DNA of 64,000 nt from Roseococcus sp. SDR (GCF_019083995.1 NZ_JAHRCU010000001.1:124001-188000); one strand, 5' to 3'. Counted from the stretch's first letter, positions 34,019-43,172 are shown. A program made the numbers and translations. The notes: generated by a model not told the origin, from the letters alone.

Positions 34019-34596
34019 CAGGGGTAGAGCGCCTCGGTGCGCCAGCCGGCCTCGGCTGCCACGAAGACGCGGCGCTCATGCAGGCGGAAGGGCATGTCGC
34101 GCCAGAACTCGATGCGCTCGGGCAGCAGGCGGAAGCCGGACCAGAAGGGCGGGCGCGGGATCTCGCTCACGCCGAACTTCATCGTGTATTCCGCGACGGC
34201 CTTCTCCAGCGCCCAGCGCCCCTCCAGCGGGCGGGACTGGCGCGAGGCCCAGGCGCCGATGCGGCTGCCGCGCGAGCGGGAGGCGTAATAGGCATCGGCC
34301 TCCTCGGCCGTCACCGCCTCGATCCGGCCTTCGACGCGCACGCTGCGGGTCAGCGTCTTCCAGTGGAAGCAGAGTGCGGCGAAGGGGTTGGCCGCAAGCT
34401 CACCGCCCTTGCGCGATTCGAGGTTGGTGTAGAAGACGAAGCCGCGCGCATCATGGCCCTTGAGCAGCACCATGCGGGCCGAAGGGCGGCCCTCGGGCGT
34501 CGCGGTCGCCAGGCACATGGCGTTGGGATCATTCGGTTCGCTCCGCGCGGCTTCCGCCATCCATTCGGCGAAGAGGGCGTAAGGGTCTTCGTTCAT
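34018..34596 (-). CDS. pdxH: Pyridoxamine 5'-phosphate oxidase
   Basis: A 192-residue FMN enzyme that makes pyridoxal phosphate from pyridoxine or pyridoxamine phosphate. FMN-binding stretches [19 protein letters not shown] and [11 protein letters not shown] are intact, and the C-terminal signature [15 protein letters not shown] carries the substrate-binding Arg and His. Length is close to the alphaproteobacterial norm. It is divergent from fabI and overlaps the kinase fusion gene by one base. Confidence 0.94.
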   Translation of the reverse strand: MNEDPYALFAEWMAEAARSEPNDPNAMCLATATPEGRPSARMVLLKGHDARGFVFYTNLESRKGGELAANPFAALCFHWKTLTRSVRVEGRIEAVTAEEADAYYASRSRGSRIGAWASRQSRPLEGRWALEKAVAEYTMKFGVSEIPRPPFWSGFRLLPERIEFWRDMPFRLHERRVFVAAEAGWRTEALYP

Positions 34597-34677
34597 TCGC
34601 TTTTCCTATGGGGCCTTGCCCGGTTGTGGGGCATGTGCCACCACCATCTGGCCCCCGCAACCGGATCACGGAACCCC

Positions 34678-35517
34678 ATGAAGGACGAATCTGCACCCTC
34701 CTTGCCCACGGGAACCCTGATGCAGGGTCGCCGCGGCCTGATCATGGGCGTGGCCAATGACCGCTCCATCGCCTGGGCCATCGCGCGCGCCTGCGCGGCG
34801 CAGGGCGCGGAACTGGCCTTCACCTATCAGGGCGAGGCGCTGGAAAAGCGCGTCCGCCCGCTGGCCGCGAGCGTCGGCAGCGATTTCGTCGTGCCCTGCG
34901 ACGTCTCCAGCGATGACGACATGGACGCCGCCTTCGGCGCGGTCGAGGAACGCTGGGGCAAGCTCGATTTCTTCGTCCATGCCGTGGGCTTCGCCGACAA
35001 GCAGTATCTGCGCGGCCGCTTCCTGGACACGCCGCGCGAGGCCTTCCTGCAGGCGCTCGACATCTCCTGCTATTCCTTCGCCGCCACCGGCCGCCGCGCC
35101 GCCGCGCTGATGAGCGAGGGCGGCTCGCTGCTCACGCTGAGCTACCTCGGCGCCGAGAAGTGGGTGCCGCACTACAATGTGATGGGCGTCGCCAAGGCGG
35201 CGCTGGAAGCGAGCGTGCGCTACATGGCGGCCGATCTCGGCCCCGACGGCATTCGCGTGAACGCGATCAGCGCGGGCCCGATCAAGACGCTCGCGGCCTC
35301 GGGCATCGGCGATTTCCGCTACATCCTGAAGTGGAACCAGTACAATGCGCCGATGGAGCGCAATGTGACGCTGGAGGAAGTGGGCGGCGCCGGCCTCTAT
35401 CTGGTGAGCCCGCTCTCCACCGGCGTCTCGGGCGAGGTGCATCACGTGGATTGCGGCTATCACATCGTCGGCATGAAGAATCCCGACGCGCCCGACCTCA
35501 CCATCGAAAAGGGCTGA
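34678..35517 (+). CDS. fabI: Enoyl-ACP reductase (NADH)
   Basis: A 279-residue FabI. The glycine-rich start LIMGVANDRSIAWAIA is diagnostic, and the catalytic residues Y156, Y166 and K173 correspond to E. coli Y146, Y156 and K163, all shifted by ten. It reduces the enoyl-ACP in the last step of fatty acid elongation and is the type of target hit by triclosan. An internal ATG at 34720 would remove a 14-residue leader. The GNAT gene starts one base after its stop. Confidence 0.95.
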   Translation: MKDESAPSLPTGTLMQGRRGLIMGVANDRSIAWAIARACAAQGAELAFTYQGEALEKRVRPLAASVGSDFVVPCDVSSDDDMDAAFGAVEERWGKLDFFVHAVGFADKQYLRGRFLDTPREAFLQALDISCYSFAATGRRAAALMSEGGSLLTLSYLGAEKWVPHYNVMGVAKAALEASVRYMAADLGPDGIRVNAISAGPIKTLAASGIGDFRYILKWNQYNAPMERNVTLEEVGGAGLYLVSPLSTGVSGEVHHVDCGYHIVGMKNPDAPDLTIEKG

Positions 35518-35518
35518 G

Positions 35519-36010
35519 ATGGCGATCCGGCGCCTCGCCCCGCGGGACGCCGACGCCTTTCGCGCGCTGCGTCTCGAGGCGCTGCGGGTGGTGCCTTCCG
35601 CCTTCGGGCGGGCCTTCGAGGAGGAGGCGGGCAAGCCCCTCTCCTGGTTCGGCGAGACGCTGGAACGCTGCGCGATCTTCGCGGCCGCCGATGCGGCGGG
35701 AGGGTTTTGCGGCATGCTCGGCTACCAGCGCGATTCCATGCTCAAGCGCGCGCATATCGGCCATCTGTGGGGGATGTATGTGCGCCACGCGGCGCGCCGG
35801 CAGGGGCTCGGCGCGGCGCTGATCGGCGCTGCCATCGCGCATGCGCGCAGCGAGGTGAGCGTGCTCCAGATCATGGTCGGCGAGGGCAATTCCGCCGCAC
35901 GGCGGCTCTATGAGCGGGCGGGCTTCACCCTCTACGGCACCGAGCTGGCCTCGCTCCGGGTGGAGGGCGTGGAGACTGTGACGCTGCTCATGGCCATGAC
36001 GCTGGACTGA
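35519..36010 (+). CDS. GNAT-family N-acetyltransferase
   Basis: A 163-residue acetyltransferase. The acetyl-CoA loop appears as YVRHAARRQGLGAALIG (R-x-x-G-x-G/A) and the C-terminal motif as GNSAARRLYERAGF, both standard. The acceptor cannot be predicted. It follows fabI by one base and is probably read from the same transcript. It ends four bases before the convergent antiporter gene. Confidence 0.87.
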   Translation: MAIRRLAPRDADAFRALRLEALRVVPSAFGRAFEEEAGKPLSWFGETLERCAIFAAADAAGGFCGMLGYQRDSMLKRAHIGHLWGMYVRHAARRQGLGAALIGAAIAHARSEVSVLQIMVGEGNSAARRLYERAGFTLYGTELASLRVEGVETVTLLMAMTLD

Positions 36011-36013
36011 CGC

Positions 36014-37729
36014 TCACCCGCGGGCTGCGCGCAGCACCTCGAGCGTCGCCTGCGCGCCACTCGCCTCCACTCCGAAATGCCGCAGCGCGAAGCCGGCCAT
36101 GCCGAGGGCGATCTCACGCTCGCCCATCACGACCAGGCCCACGCCGTCGATGCGCTCCAGCAATGCCGCCTCCTCCTCGTCATGGGCGCGGATCGCGGCG
36201 GGCAACGCGGGATTGGCCGCGCGCGCCAGCTCCAGCACACGGCGGCAGCTGAAGGCATCGGGCAGGGCGAGGACGATGAGGCTGGCCGTCTCCGGGCGGG
36301 CGGCGGCCAGCACCTCGGTCTGCACCGCATCGCCCCAGACCACGGAGACGCCCTCGCGGCGGAGCGTCTCGGCACGGGCGTGGTCCGCCTCGATCGCGAC
36401 GACGGGGATGCCATGCGCGGCGAGGCCGCGCGCCACGACGCGGCCCACGCGGCCGAAACCCACGATCACCGCATGGCCGGACAGGCCGGGCGGCGGGGAG
36501 GGGAAGGCGCGGGCGCCGGCGCGGCGGGTCTCCCAGGCGCGATAGCGCCGATCCCCCACCATCCGGGCGGCCAGCCGCTCGGCCAGGCGCAGCGTGAGGG
36601 GTGTGAGGACGATGCTGAGCGTGGCGGCGGCCAGCATCGGGCCGCGCACCGCCTCGGGCAGCAGGCCCTGGCCGATCGCGAGCGCCGCCAGCACGAAGGA
36701 GAATTCGCCGATCTGCGCCATGCTGCCGGCGACGACGGCGGCTGTCGGCAGGGCGACCCGCAGCCCCACCAGCAGGGCCAGGATGGCCAGGCCAGTCCCG
36801 AGCAGGACGACGAGGAAGACGGCGAGCGTGAGGCCGGGCGCGGCGAGCACCGCCAGCGGATCCACCAGCATGCCGACGGAGACGAAGAACAGCGCGACGA
36901 AGACGCGCTGGAGCGGCGCGGTCTCGGCGGCCGCCTGATGGCCGAGCGGGCTTTCGGCCAGCAGCACGCCGGCGAAGAAGGCGCCGAGCGCCGGCGAGAC
37001 GCCGAACAGCGCCGCGCTGCCGAAGGCGGTGCCCAGCGCCACGACCACCACGGCGAGCGTGAACAGCTCCCGCGAGGCGGTGGCGGCGACCAGGCCCAGC
37101 AGGCGCGGCAGCAGCACGCGGCCGGCGAAGGCCATGACCAGCAGGAAGGCCAGGAGTTCGCCCGAGGTGCGGAGCAAGGCAGGCCCGAGGCCCGCGCCAT
37201 CCCCGCCGCGCGCTAGCGCCGGCAGCAGCACAAGGGCGAGCACCACGACCAGGTCCTGCATGACGAGCCAGCCCAGCGCCAGCCGCCCGGCATCACCGCC
37301 AAGGCGCCCACGTTCCTCCAGCGTGCGGGTGGCGACCGCCGTGGAGGAGATGGCGAGCGCCAAGCCCAGCACCATGGCCGAACCGGCGCCCAGGCCGAAG
37401 GCCAGATGCCCGAGAGCCGCGCCAAGCGCCGTGCCGATGGCGATCTGCGCGAGCGCGCCGGGCACCGCCACGCGCCAGACGGCCAGCAGGTCCCGCGGGC
37501 GGAAATGCAGGCCGACGCCGAAGAGGAGCAGCGCCACGCCGATCTCGGCCATGGCGGAGGTGACGCCCGCATCGGCCACGAAGCCCGGCGTATGCGGCCC
37601 GATCACCAGCCCGGCGGCCAGGTAGCCCAGCAATGGCGGCACCCGCAAAAGCCGGGCGGCAAGCCCGAGGGCGAAGGCCAGGGCCAGGGCGACGACGAAG
37701 GTCGCGAGCAGCGGCGCCGTGTGGTGCAT
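36014..37729 (-). CDS. KefB/YbaL-type cation:proton antiporter (CPA2)
   Basis: A 571-residue protein with about twelve membrane helices in residues 1-390 and a cytoplasmic TrkA-N (RCK) domain after about residue 410. The nucleotide motif is VIVGFGRVGRVVARGLAAHG, followed by IEAD, the acidic end of strand 2. Such proteins exchange K+ or Na+ for H+ under control of NAD(H) or glutathione adducts. It stands alone on the minus strand, with its ATG at 37729. Confidence 0.92.
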   Translation of the reverse strand: MHHTAPLLATFVVALALAFALGLAARLLRVPPLLGYLAAGLVIGPHTPGFVADAGVTSAMAEIGVALLLFGVGLHFRPRDLLAVWRVAVPGALAQIAIGTALGAALGHLAFGLGAGSAMVLGLALAISSTAVATRTLEERGRLGGDAGRLALGWLVMQDLVVVLALVLLPALARGGDGAGLGPALLRTSGELLAFLLVMAFAGRVLLPRLLGLVAATASRELFTLAVVVVALGTAFGSAALFGVSPALGAFFAGVLLAESPLGHQAAAETAPLQRVFVALFFVSVGMLVDPLAVLAAPGLTLAVFLVVLLGTGLAILALLVGLRVALPTAAVVAGSMAQIGEFSFVLAALAIGQGLLPEAVRGPMLAAATLSIVLTPLTLRLAERLAARMVGDRRYRAWETRRAGARAFPSPPPGLSGHAVIVGFGRVGRVVARGLAAHGIPVVAIEADHARAETLRREGVSVVWGDAVQTEVLAAARPETASLIVLALPDAFSCRRVLELARAANPALPAAIRAHDEEEAALLERIDGVGLVVMGEREIALGMAGFALRHFGVEASGAQATLEVLRAARG

Positions 37730-37771
37730 GGCGGAAGCGTAACCTGCCTCAGGCCGCGCCGCGATGGGGGG

Positions 37772-38050
37772 TCAGGGCATCCGGCGCCCGCGCTCCCGTT
37801 GCTGGGCGCAGCGCGCGGGGTCGCTCAATTCGCGACGCAGCGCGCGGCAATCGGGCGGGCCCACATCGCTCCAGCGGGCGCAGCGGCCATCGGGCCTGCG
37901 CCAGCCCGGGCCGCCGCACAGCCCGCAACCGGCGTGCTCGCCATCGCGCGGATACAGGCGGCACAGATCCGTCACCTGCGCCGCGGCCGGGGGCGCCGCG
38001 GCCAGGAGCAGGAGGATCAGCGTGGCGCGCAGGCTTGCCGGATGGCGCAT
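37772..38050 (-). CDS. Small Cys-rich exported hypothetical protein
   Basis: A 92-residue protein from the ATG at 38050, beginning MRHPASLRATLILLLLAAAPP, a signal peptide. The mature part has six cysteines, with CGLCGGPGW among them, and is very rich in Arg. A GTG at 38068 would add six residues and lies right behind a GGAG sequence too close to serve as its ribosome site. No family is recognised. The cysteine number suggests disulfides or metal binding in the periplasm. Confidence 0.5.
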   Translation of the reverse strand: MRHPASLRATLILLLLAAAPPAAAQVTDLCRLYPRDGEHAGCGLCGGPGWRRPDGRCARWSDVGPPDCRALRRELSDPARCAQQRERGRRMP

Positions 38051-38133
38051 TGCGCCACAGGCTGCCACCTCCCGGGGGGCGCATCCAGGTGGCTGGCTTC
38101 GCGCGCCGCGCCCCGCCAGGATCGGAGCCCGCC

Positions 38134-38439
38134 ATGCGCCTCGCCCTCCTCGCCTTGCTTGGCCTCCTTCTGCCCTCCGCGTCCCGGGCGCAGCAGGCGC
38201 CCGTCTGCGCGGCCTCGGGCCATGAGCCGCTGCGCAGCGCCGCCGAGGTCATGGCCGATGTGGCGCGCCACCGCTGTATGGCGGGCAGCCGCCTGGACGT
38301 CGCGCTGACCGTTGCCGGGCAGGCGATCACCCTGCAGACGAGCGGCCTCTGCGACGCGGATTCGGTGCGGACCCGCACGGTGCGCCCCACGCCGGAAACA
38401 CGCGCGCTCGGCTTCACCTGCCTCCTCGCCCCGCGCTGA
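38134..38439 (+). CDS. Small exported hypothetical protein
   Basis: A 101-residue protein with signal peptide MRLALLALLGLLLPSASRAQ. The mature domain of about 80 residues has four cysteines (PVCAASG, RHRCMAG, GLCDADS, FTCLLAP), likely two disulfides. No family is recognised. It is divergent from the other small Cys-rich gene, 83 bases apart, and 42 bases upstream of aroC. The pair of small secreted Cys proteins back to back is notable but may be coincidence. Confidence 0.55.
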   Translation: MRLALLALLGLLLPSASRAQQAPVCAASGHEPLRSAAEVMADVARHRCMAGSRLDVALTVAGQAITLQTSGLCDADSVRTRTVRPTPETRALGFTCLLAPR

Positions 38440-38481
38440 GCGTTCCGTCCTTGCGCGATCTGGGGTAACTGGCCAGCCACC

Positions 38482-39588
38482 ATGTCGCACAACAGCTTCG
38501 GCCATCTCTTCCGCGTCACCACCTGGGGCGAGTCCCATGGGCCGGCCATCGGCTGCGTGGTGGATGGCTGCCCGCCCGGCCTGCCGCTGGATGAGGCCTG
38601 GATCCAGCCCTTCCTCGACAAGCGCCGCCCCGGCTCGGGCAGATATGTGACGCAGCGGCAGGAGCCGGACCAGGTCCGCATCCTCTCGGGCGTCTTCGAG
38701 GGGCGCACCACCGGCACGCCCATCGCGCTGGTCATCGAGAACCAGGACCAGCGCAGCAAGGATTACGGCGAGATCGCGAAGAGCTTCCGCCCCGGCCATG
38801 CCGACATCGCCTATGAGTGGAAATACGGGCTGCGCGACTATCGCGGCGGCGGCCGGGCCTCGGCGCGGGAGACGGCGATGCGCGTCGCCGCCGGCGCCAT
38901 CGCCCGGCGCGTGCTGGGCGAGGGCGTGGTGATCCGCGGCGCGCTGACGCAGATCGGGCGGGACCGCGTGGACCGCGCCGCCTGGGATTGGAGCCAGACC
39001 GAGCAGAATGAGTTCTGGTGCCCCGACGCTGCCGCCGCCACGCGCTGGGAGGCGCTGCTGGCCGGCGTGCGCAAGGCGGGCTCTTCCATCGGCGCCGTGA
39101 TCGAGGTGCAGGCCGAGGGCGTGCCGGTGGGCCTGGGGGCGCCGATCTATGGCAAGCTCGATGCCGATATCGCCGCGGCACTCATGTCCATCAACGCGGT
39201 GAAGGGGGTCGAGATCGGCGATGGGTTTGCCGCGGCGGAGCTCTCGGGCGAGGAGAATGCGGACGAGATGCGCATGCGGCAGGATGGCTCGGTCGAGTTC
39301 CTGGCGAATCACGCGGGCGGCATGCTGGGCGGCATCTCCACCGGCCAGCCCATCATCGCGCGCTTCGCGGTGAAGCCCACCTCCTCCATCCTCACGCCGC
39401 GCCAGGCCGTCACGGTGGAAGGCCGGAACACCGACATCCTGACCAAGGGCCGGCATGACCCCTGCGTGGGCATTCGCGCCGTGCCGGTGGGCGAAGCGAT
39501 GCTGGCCTGCGTGCTGGCCGATCATCTGCTGCGCCATCGGGCACAAAATCCGGACGCACCGGCGGTCGGGCGCCTGCCGCGCGGTTGA
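38482..39588 (+). CDS. aroC: Chorismate synthase
   Basis: A 368-residue enzyme that makes chorismate from EPSP with reduced FMN, the last shared step of aromatic amino acid synthesis. All three family signatures are visible: [14 protein letters not shown] near the start, the [19 protein letters not shown] stretch, and RHDPCVG near the C-terminus. The N-terminus [20 protein letters not shown] is normal. The ribosome site is weak. It is followed 81 bases later by an unknown gene on the same strand. Confidence 0.96.
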   Translation: MSHNSFGHLFRVTTWGESHGPAIGCVVDGCPPGLPLDEAWIQPFLDKRRPGSGRYVTQRQEPDQVRILSGVFEGRTTGTPIALVIENQDQRSKDYGEIAKSFRPGHADIAYEWKYGLRDYRGGGRASARETAMRVAAGAIARRVLGEGVVIRGALTQIGRDRVDRAAWDWSQTEQNEFWCPDAAAATRWEALLAGVRKAGSSIGAVIEVQAEGVPVGLGAPIYGKLDADIAAALMSINAVKGVEIGDGFAAAELSGEENADEMRMRQDGSVEFLANHAGGMLGGISTGQPIIARFAVKPTSSILTPRQAVTVEGRNTDILTKGRHDPCVGIRAVPVGEAMLACVLADHLLRHRAQNPDAPAVGRLPRG

Positions 39589-39669
39589 GGCCGGTTGAGA
39601 AACGGCAACGAAACGGCTAAACTTCCGGACATGGCATGCTTCGCCGTCCCCTGAATTCACCGAGAGCCC

Positions 39670-40872
39670 ATGACCCACCCGGATCCCCAGCCCGACCCGG
39701 CCGCTGTCCAGGCCTTCGTCGCCCTCGCGGGCGGGGCGGCCTGGCGCAAACGCCTGGCGGATCTGGGCGCGCGGGTGCAGCCGGGCTCGCTCTCGGGCCG
39801 GGCCATGCAGCAGCGCCATGCGCTGGAGCTGATCCTGGCGCGGCTCTCGCGCCCCGAATTGCTGGCCAAGGCCGGCCGCGCCGAGCGCCGCGTGCTGGCC
39901 TTCGCGCGGGAGGCGGCGGAGCTCGCCAAGTCCCTGCCGGCCGGGCCGCGCGCGCGGCTGCGCGCCCTGGTGGGCGATGGGCTTTCCGGCGATGCCACGC
40001 TGGTGCCGCTGTTCCACCTGATCCGCACCGCGGCCCTGCTGCGCGCGCGCGGTTTCGAGGTGTGCTTCGACGGGCTGCTGCACGGCACGGCGCATGACCT
40101 GCTGATCCGCCGCGACGGCGCCGAGGCCGAGGTGGTGTGCGAGACCGTCTCGGCCGAGGAAGGCCGCCCGCTGCACAAGGGCGACTGGGCGCAGCTGGTG
40201 GACCGGGTGAACCCCGAGCTGCAGACCTGGCTCGCCGCGCATCCCGGCCGCTACATCCTGAAGATGACGCTGCCCGAGGGGGTGACCGACCAGACCCAGC
40301 TCTCCGAGCTGCATGGCCGCATCTCGACCATGCTCGCCACGCAGAAGCGCCAGGATTCGAGCGCCGATGCCATCCTGAAGCTCGACCCGCTGGTGCTGGC
40401 CGGCGCCCAGGCGGCGAGCGACCCGCAGCGTGCCCTGCCGGCCCGCCTGCGCGAGGTGTTCGGCGTGGAGGCGCATCTGGCCGTGACGGCGGACCCTTCC
40501 AGCGGATCGGTGATGGTGATGGCGGCGCGGGCGGGGCGGGAGAATGAAATCTCGCTGGCCGTGAAGCGCCGCGTCTCCGCGGCGGCGACCACGCGCTTCA
40601 CCGGCACGCGGCCGGGGATCGTGGCGGTGTTCCTCGATGACCTCGAAGCCGCCGAATGGCACGCGCTGCGCGACACGCTGGAGCTGGAGGGCGTGATCCG
40701 CCGCTTCCTGACGGAGCCCGAGGCGAAGCTGGTGGTGGCGGTGACCTGCACGACGCGGCAGGAATTCTTCGCGCTGGGCGATTGCGCGCCGGAGGGCGAG
40801 CTGCGCTTCCGCAATCCGGGGCATCCGGCGGCGAAGAGTGTGGGCTTGGCGCCGGCGGTGAGCAGCAACTGA
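39670..40872 (+). CDS. Hypothetical protein of 400 residues
   Basis: No family was recognised. The protein is cytoplasmic by sequence: no signal peptide or membrane helix. The first 110 residues are Arg- and Leu-rich helices. Around residues 125-165 the run GFEVCFDGLLHGTAHDLL, then AEVVCETVSAEEG, resembles the spacing of a restriction-endonuclease-like core (a D followed by ExC-E instead of ExK), so a degenerate PD-(D/E)xK fold is possible but weak. It follows aroC and has normal high-GC codon use, so it is native DNA. GAGAG precedes the ATG at 39670. Confidence 0.65.
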   Translation: MTHPDPQPDPAAVQAFVALAGGAAWRKRLADLGARVQPGSLSGRAMQQRHALELILARLSRPELLAKAGRAERRVLAFAREAAELAKSLPAGPRARLRALVGDGLSGDATLVPLFHLIRTAALLRARGFEVCFDGLLHGTAHDLLIRRDGAEAEVVCETVSAEEGRPLHKGDWAQLVDRVNPELQTWLAAHPGRYILKMTLPEGVTDQTQLSELHGRISTMLATQKRQDSSADAILKLDPLVLAGAQAASDPQRALPARLREVFGVEAHLAVTADPSSGSVMVMAARAGRENEISLAVKRRVSAAATTRFTGTRPGIVAVFLDDLEAAEWHALRDTLELEGVIRRFLTEPEAKLVVAVTCTTRQEFFALGDCAPEGELRFRNPGHPAAKSVGLAPAVSSN

Positions 40873-40886
40873 GGGGGCAGCCCCTC
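40871..40886 (+). terminator. GC hairpin after the 400-residue protein gene
   Basis: GAGGGG (40871-40876) pairs with CCCCTC (40881-40886) across a four-base loop, starting inside the stop codon of the gene at 39670-40872. There is no U-run after it. It shows the same G-run, short loop, C-run form as the hairpin at 43277-43297. Confidence 0.4.
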
Positions 40887-40974
40887 AGGCCCCTCCTGCA
40901 TGGTGGCACTGCGCTCCGCCCAGCTTCAACTTGGATGACGCGACAGGACCGACGCGACGCACATGCTCACGGCG

Positions 40975-41007
40975 CCGCATGCCATGGCGGGTGACCATGG
41001 CATGCGG
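40975..41007. terminator. Perfect 13-bp inverted repeat downstream of the VOC gene
   Basis: Bases 40975-40987 pair perfectly with 40995-41007 over a seven-base loop. The structure lies 13 bases after the stop of the minus-strand VOC gene and about 100 bases after the end of the plus-strand gene, so it is placed to stop transcripts from both sides. It lacks a T-run, so termination would have to be structural or Rho-aided. Confidence 0.5.
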
Positions 41008-41019
41008 TCGCCGGAGATT

Positions 41020-41472
41020 TCACCATGAGCCGGTATTCGGCATGGACGCCCAGGGTTCCGCCCGGGGCAGGGGCTCGCCCCGCTGCAGCAACTCGATGGA
41101 AATGCCGTCCGGGGTCTTCACGAAGGCCATGTGGCCGTCCCGCGGTGGGCGGTTGATCGTCACCCCGGCTGCCATCAGGCGCCCGCATGTCTCGTAGATG
41201 TCGTCGACCCGGTAGGCGAGGTGGCCGAAGTTCCGCCCACCGCTGTAGGTTTCCGGCGCGCTGCCATCCTCCGGCGGCCAGTTCCAGGTGAGCTCGACTT
41301 CCGCCCGACCGCGGCCCTGCGCGTCAATGTCGCCTGGTGCGGCCAGGAAGATCAGCGTGAACCGTCCGGCAGGATTCTCCACCCGGCGCAGTTCGCGGAG
41401 GCCGAGCAGCTCCAGGAAGTGAAGCGTCGCCGCGGGATCGGCCACGCGGATCATCGTGTGCAGGTAGTTCAT
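41020..41472 (-). CDS. Glyoxalase/VOC family protein
   Basis: A 150-residue vicinal-oxygen-chelate protein. It starts MNYLHTMIRVADPAATLHFL, like lactoylglutathione lyase, with a His near the start, and has a later HLAYRVDDIYE and GISIELLQRG, giving the His and Glu ligands of the metal site. It may be a true glyoxalase I (methylglyoxal plus glutathione) or a relative. The ATG at 41472 overlaps the stop of the DJ-1 gene as ATGA, so the two are co-translated, which fits a joint role in removing reactive aldehydes. Confidence 0.85.
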   Translation of the reverse strand: MNYLHTMIRVADPAATLHFLELLGLRELRRVENPAGRFTLIFLAAPGDIDAQGRGRAEVELTWNWPPEDGSAPETYSGGRNFGHLAYRVDDIYETCGRLMAAGVTINRPPRDGHMAFVKTPDGISIELLQRGEPLPRAEPWASMPNTGSW

Positions 41473-42176
41473 CGCGCCGCCTCCTGCAGGAGCGCTTCCA
41501 TCACGAGCGCCGCGGCCGGTCCTGCCGAGGCCGGGTTCTGCCCCGTCACCAGCCGGCCATCGCGCAGGGCGAAGGGCGTGAAGTCCGGCGCGCCTTCATG
41601 CCGGGCGCCGAGTTCGCGCAGGCGCGTCTCCAGCAGGAACGGGACCGCGCGGTCCAGGCCGACGGCCCGTTCCTCGCTGTCCGTGAAGGCGGCGAGGCGA
41701 CGACCGGCGACGAAGGGCGAGCCATCCGCCTTGCGTGCCGCGACCAGGCCGGCCGGGCCGTGGCAGACCGCCCCGACGACCTTGCCCGAACGATCGAAGC
41801 GTTCGACCAGACGGGCTAGCGGCTCGGAGATGGGGTAGTCGAACATCGTGCCATGGCCGCCTGGCAGGAACAGCGCGTCGAAGCCATCCGGGTCCAGCGT
41901 GGTGAAGCTCGGCGTGCCGGCCACGGCCGCGCGCAACGTCGCGTCGCGCAGGTAGCGCTCCACGGAGGCGTCGTTCTCGCCTGCCTCCTTCACGCTGCGC
42001 GGGTCCACGGGAACCGGGCCGCCGGCGATCGAGGCGAGCGTCACCTCGGCACCCGCGTCGCGGAAGGCGTAGTAGGGGGTGGTCAGCTCCTCGAGCCAGA
42101 CGCCGGTCGGCTCGTCCGTGCGGCCCATCCTGGCGGCAGAGGTGGCGATCATCAGGATCTTCGGATTGCGTGCCAT
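41469..42176 (-). CDS. DJ-1/PfpI-superfamily (Hsp31-like) protein
   Basis: A 235-residue protein of the class I glutamine-amidotransferase-like fold. The nucleophile is C138 in GAVCHGPAGLV; GGHGTMFD supplies the oxyanion region, and GVWLEE carries the acidic residue typical of Hsp31-type glyoxalase III/chaperones. AGGAGG lies eight bases before the ATG at 42176. With the VOC gene it makes a likely methylglyoxal-handling pair, divergent from a LysR regulator that probably controls it. Confidence 0.87.
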   Translation of the reverse strand: MARNPKILMIATSAARMGRTDEPTGVWLEELTTPYYAFRDAGAEVTLASIAGGPVPVDPRSVKEAGENDASVERYLRDATLRAAVAGTPSFTTLDPDGFDALFLPGGHGTMFDYPISEPLARLVERFDRSGKVVGAVCHGPAGLVAARKADGSPFVAGRRLAAFTDSEERAVGLDRAVPFLLETRLRELGARHEGAPDFTPFALRDGRLVTGQNPASAGPAAALVMEALLQEAAR

Positions 42177-42243
42177 GTCATGGCCTCCTTTGGTGGTGGG
42201 CCCGGGTTTAGCGGCACCAACCCATCAGAACATCAAAGGGGAA

Positions 42244-42272
42244 ATGACAGGACCCATAAGAAGTTTTATTTG
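42244..42272 (+). promoter_or_regulatory. Candidate promoter of the LysR gene, leaderless layout
   Basis: In the 102-base gap between the divergent genes, ATGACA (42244-42249) and TATTTG (42267-42272) are 17 bases apart; the start point would fall about seven bases on, at or next to the ATG at 42279. The region is strikingly A/T-rich for this genome. LysR boxes are expected here, but I cannot single out a convincing T-N11-A operator. Confidence 0.35.
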
Positions 42273-42278
42273 TAGGGG

Positions 42279-43172
42279 ATGTCCCTGTCGCATCTGCGGA
42301 CCTTCGTCGAGGTCTATCGCCGCCGTTCCCTGACCGTTGCGGCGCGAATGCTCGATCTCACGCAGCCCGCCGTGTCGCAGCAGATCGCATCCTTGGAGTC
42401 GCTGTTGGGACGGCCGCTCTTCGAGCGCCATGCGCGGGGTGTGCGGCCAACCGCGGTTGCCGATGATCTGGCGGCGAGCCTTGGAGACAGGCTTGATCAG
42501 GCTGAGGCCGCTCTGGCCTCGGTCCGGGCGCGGTCGAGCCGCCTGTCAGGCACCGTCCACCTTGCCGCGCCCTCGGAGTACCTGGCCGAACAGGTGGCTG
42601 GTCGGCTGAAGCCGCTTCTCGCTGCTGGGCTGGAACTCCGTCTGCATGTCGGGGGCAAGGAGGCGCTGTACGCCATGCTCCTGGACGACAGGGTCCACCT
42701 TGCTCTGACCGCATCGCGCATCGAGGACCCCAGGCTGGCCTACGAGCAGGTCGGCACGGAGCGGCTGCTCGCCGTCGCCGCGCCCACCGAGGCGCGCCGG
42801 ATCCTGGCGGGACCTACCCTGGCCGATGGTCTGAACCTGTGCCCGCATCTGGCCTATGATCTCGAACGGCCGCTCATCCGGACCTGGCTCGACGCCAACG
42901 CGCTTGATGCGCCTGCCCATCTCCCAGGCGCTACCGCACCTGACCTGCGTGTGATCCGCGCCATGCTGCGCGCCGGGCTCGGCTGGTCGGTCATGCCGGA
43001 CTACCTTCTCACCCAGGACCTGCGTGATGGCGTGCTGGTCGAGATCCCGGCACCCATCGCGACGCCGGAGAATGCCTTCTACCTCGCATGGGTGCGCTCC
43101 GCCCTGCGCCATCCCCGCGTCGCGGCGGCGCGAGACGCGTTGGTCCGGGTCCTCCGGGCTGGGGCGGGATGA
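42279..43172 (+). CDS. LysR-family transcriptional regulator
   Basis: A 297-residue regulator with the usual winged helix-turn-helix in residues 1-60 (LTVAARMLDLTQPAVSQQIASLE) and a periplasmic-binding-protein-like effector domain after it. It is divergent from the DJ-1 and VOC genes, the classic LysR arrangement, so it likely regulates them and itself in response to a small molecule, perhaps an electrophile. The ATG at 42279 directly follows TAGGGG with no spacer, too close for a normal Shine-Dalgarno, which suggests a leaderless mRNA. Confidence 0.92.
   Translation: MSLSHLRTFVEVYRRRSLTVAARMLDLTQPAVSQQIASLESLLGRPLFERHARGVRPTAVADDLAASLGDRLDQAEAALASVRARSSRLSGTVHLAAPSEYLAEQVAGRLKPLLAAGLELRLHVGGKEALYAMLLDDRVHLALTASRIEDPRLAYEQVGTERLLAVAAPTEARRILAGPTLADGLNLCPHLAYDLERPLIRTWLDANALDAPAHLPGATAPDLRVIRAMLRAGLGWSVMPDYLLTQDLRDGVLVEIPAPIATPENAFYLAWVRSALRHPRVAAARDALVRVLRAGAG

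Noticed and set aside
37739-37744. GTAACC as a further SigF promoter
   Set aside because: There is no CGAA-like element 16 bases downstream (it reads GCGA) and no plus-strand gene within 380 bases.
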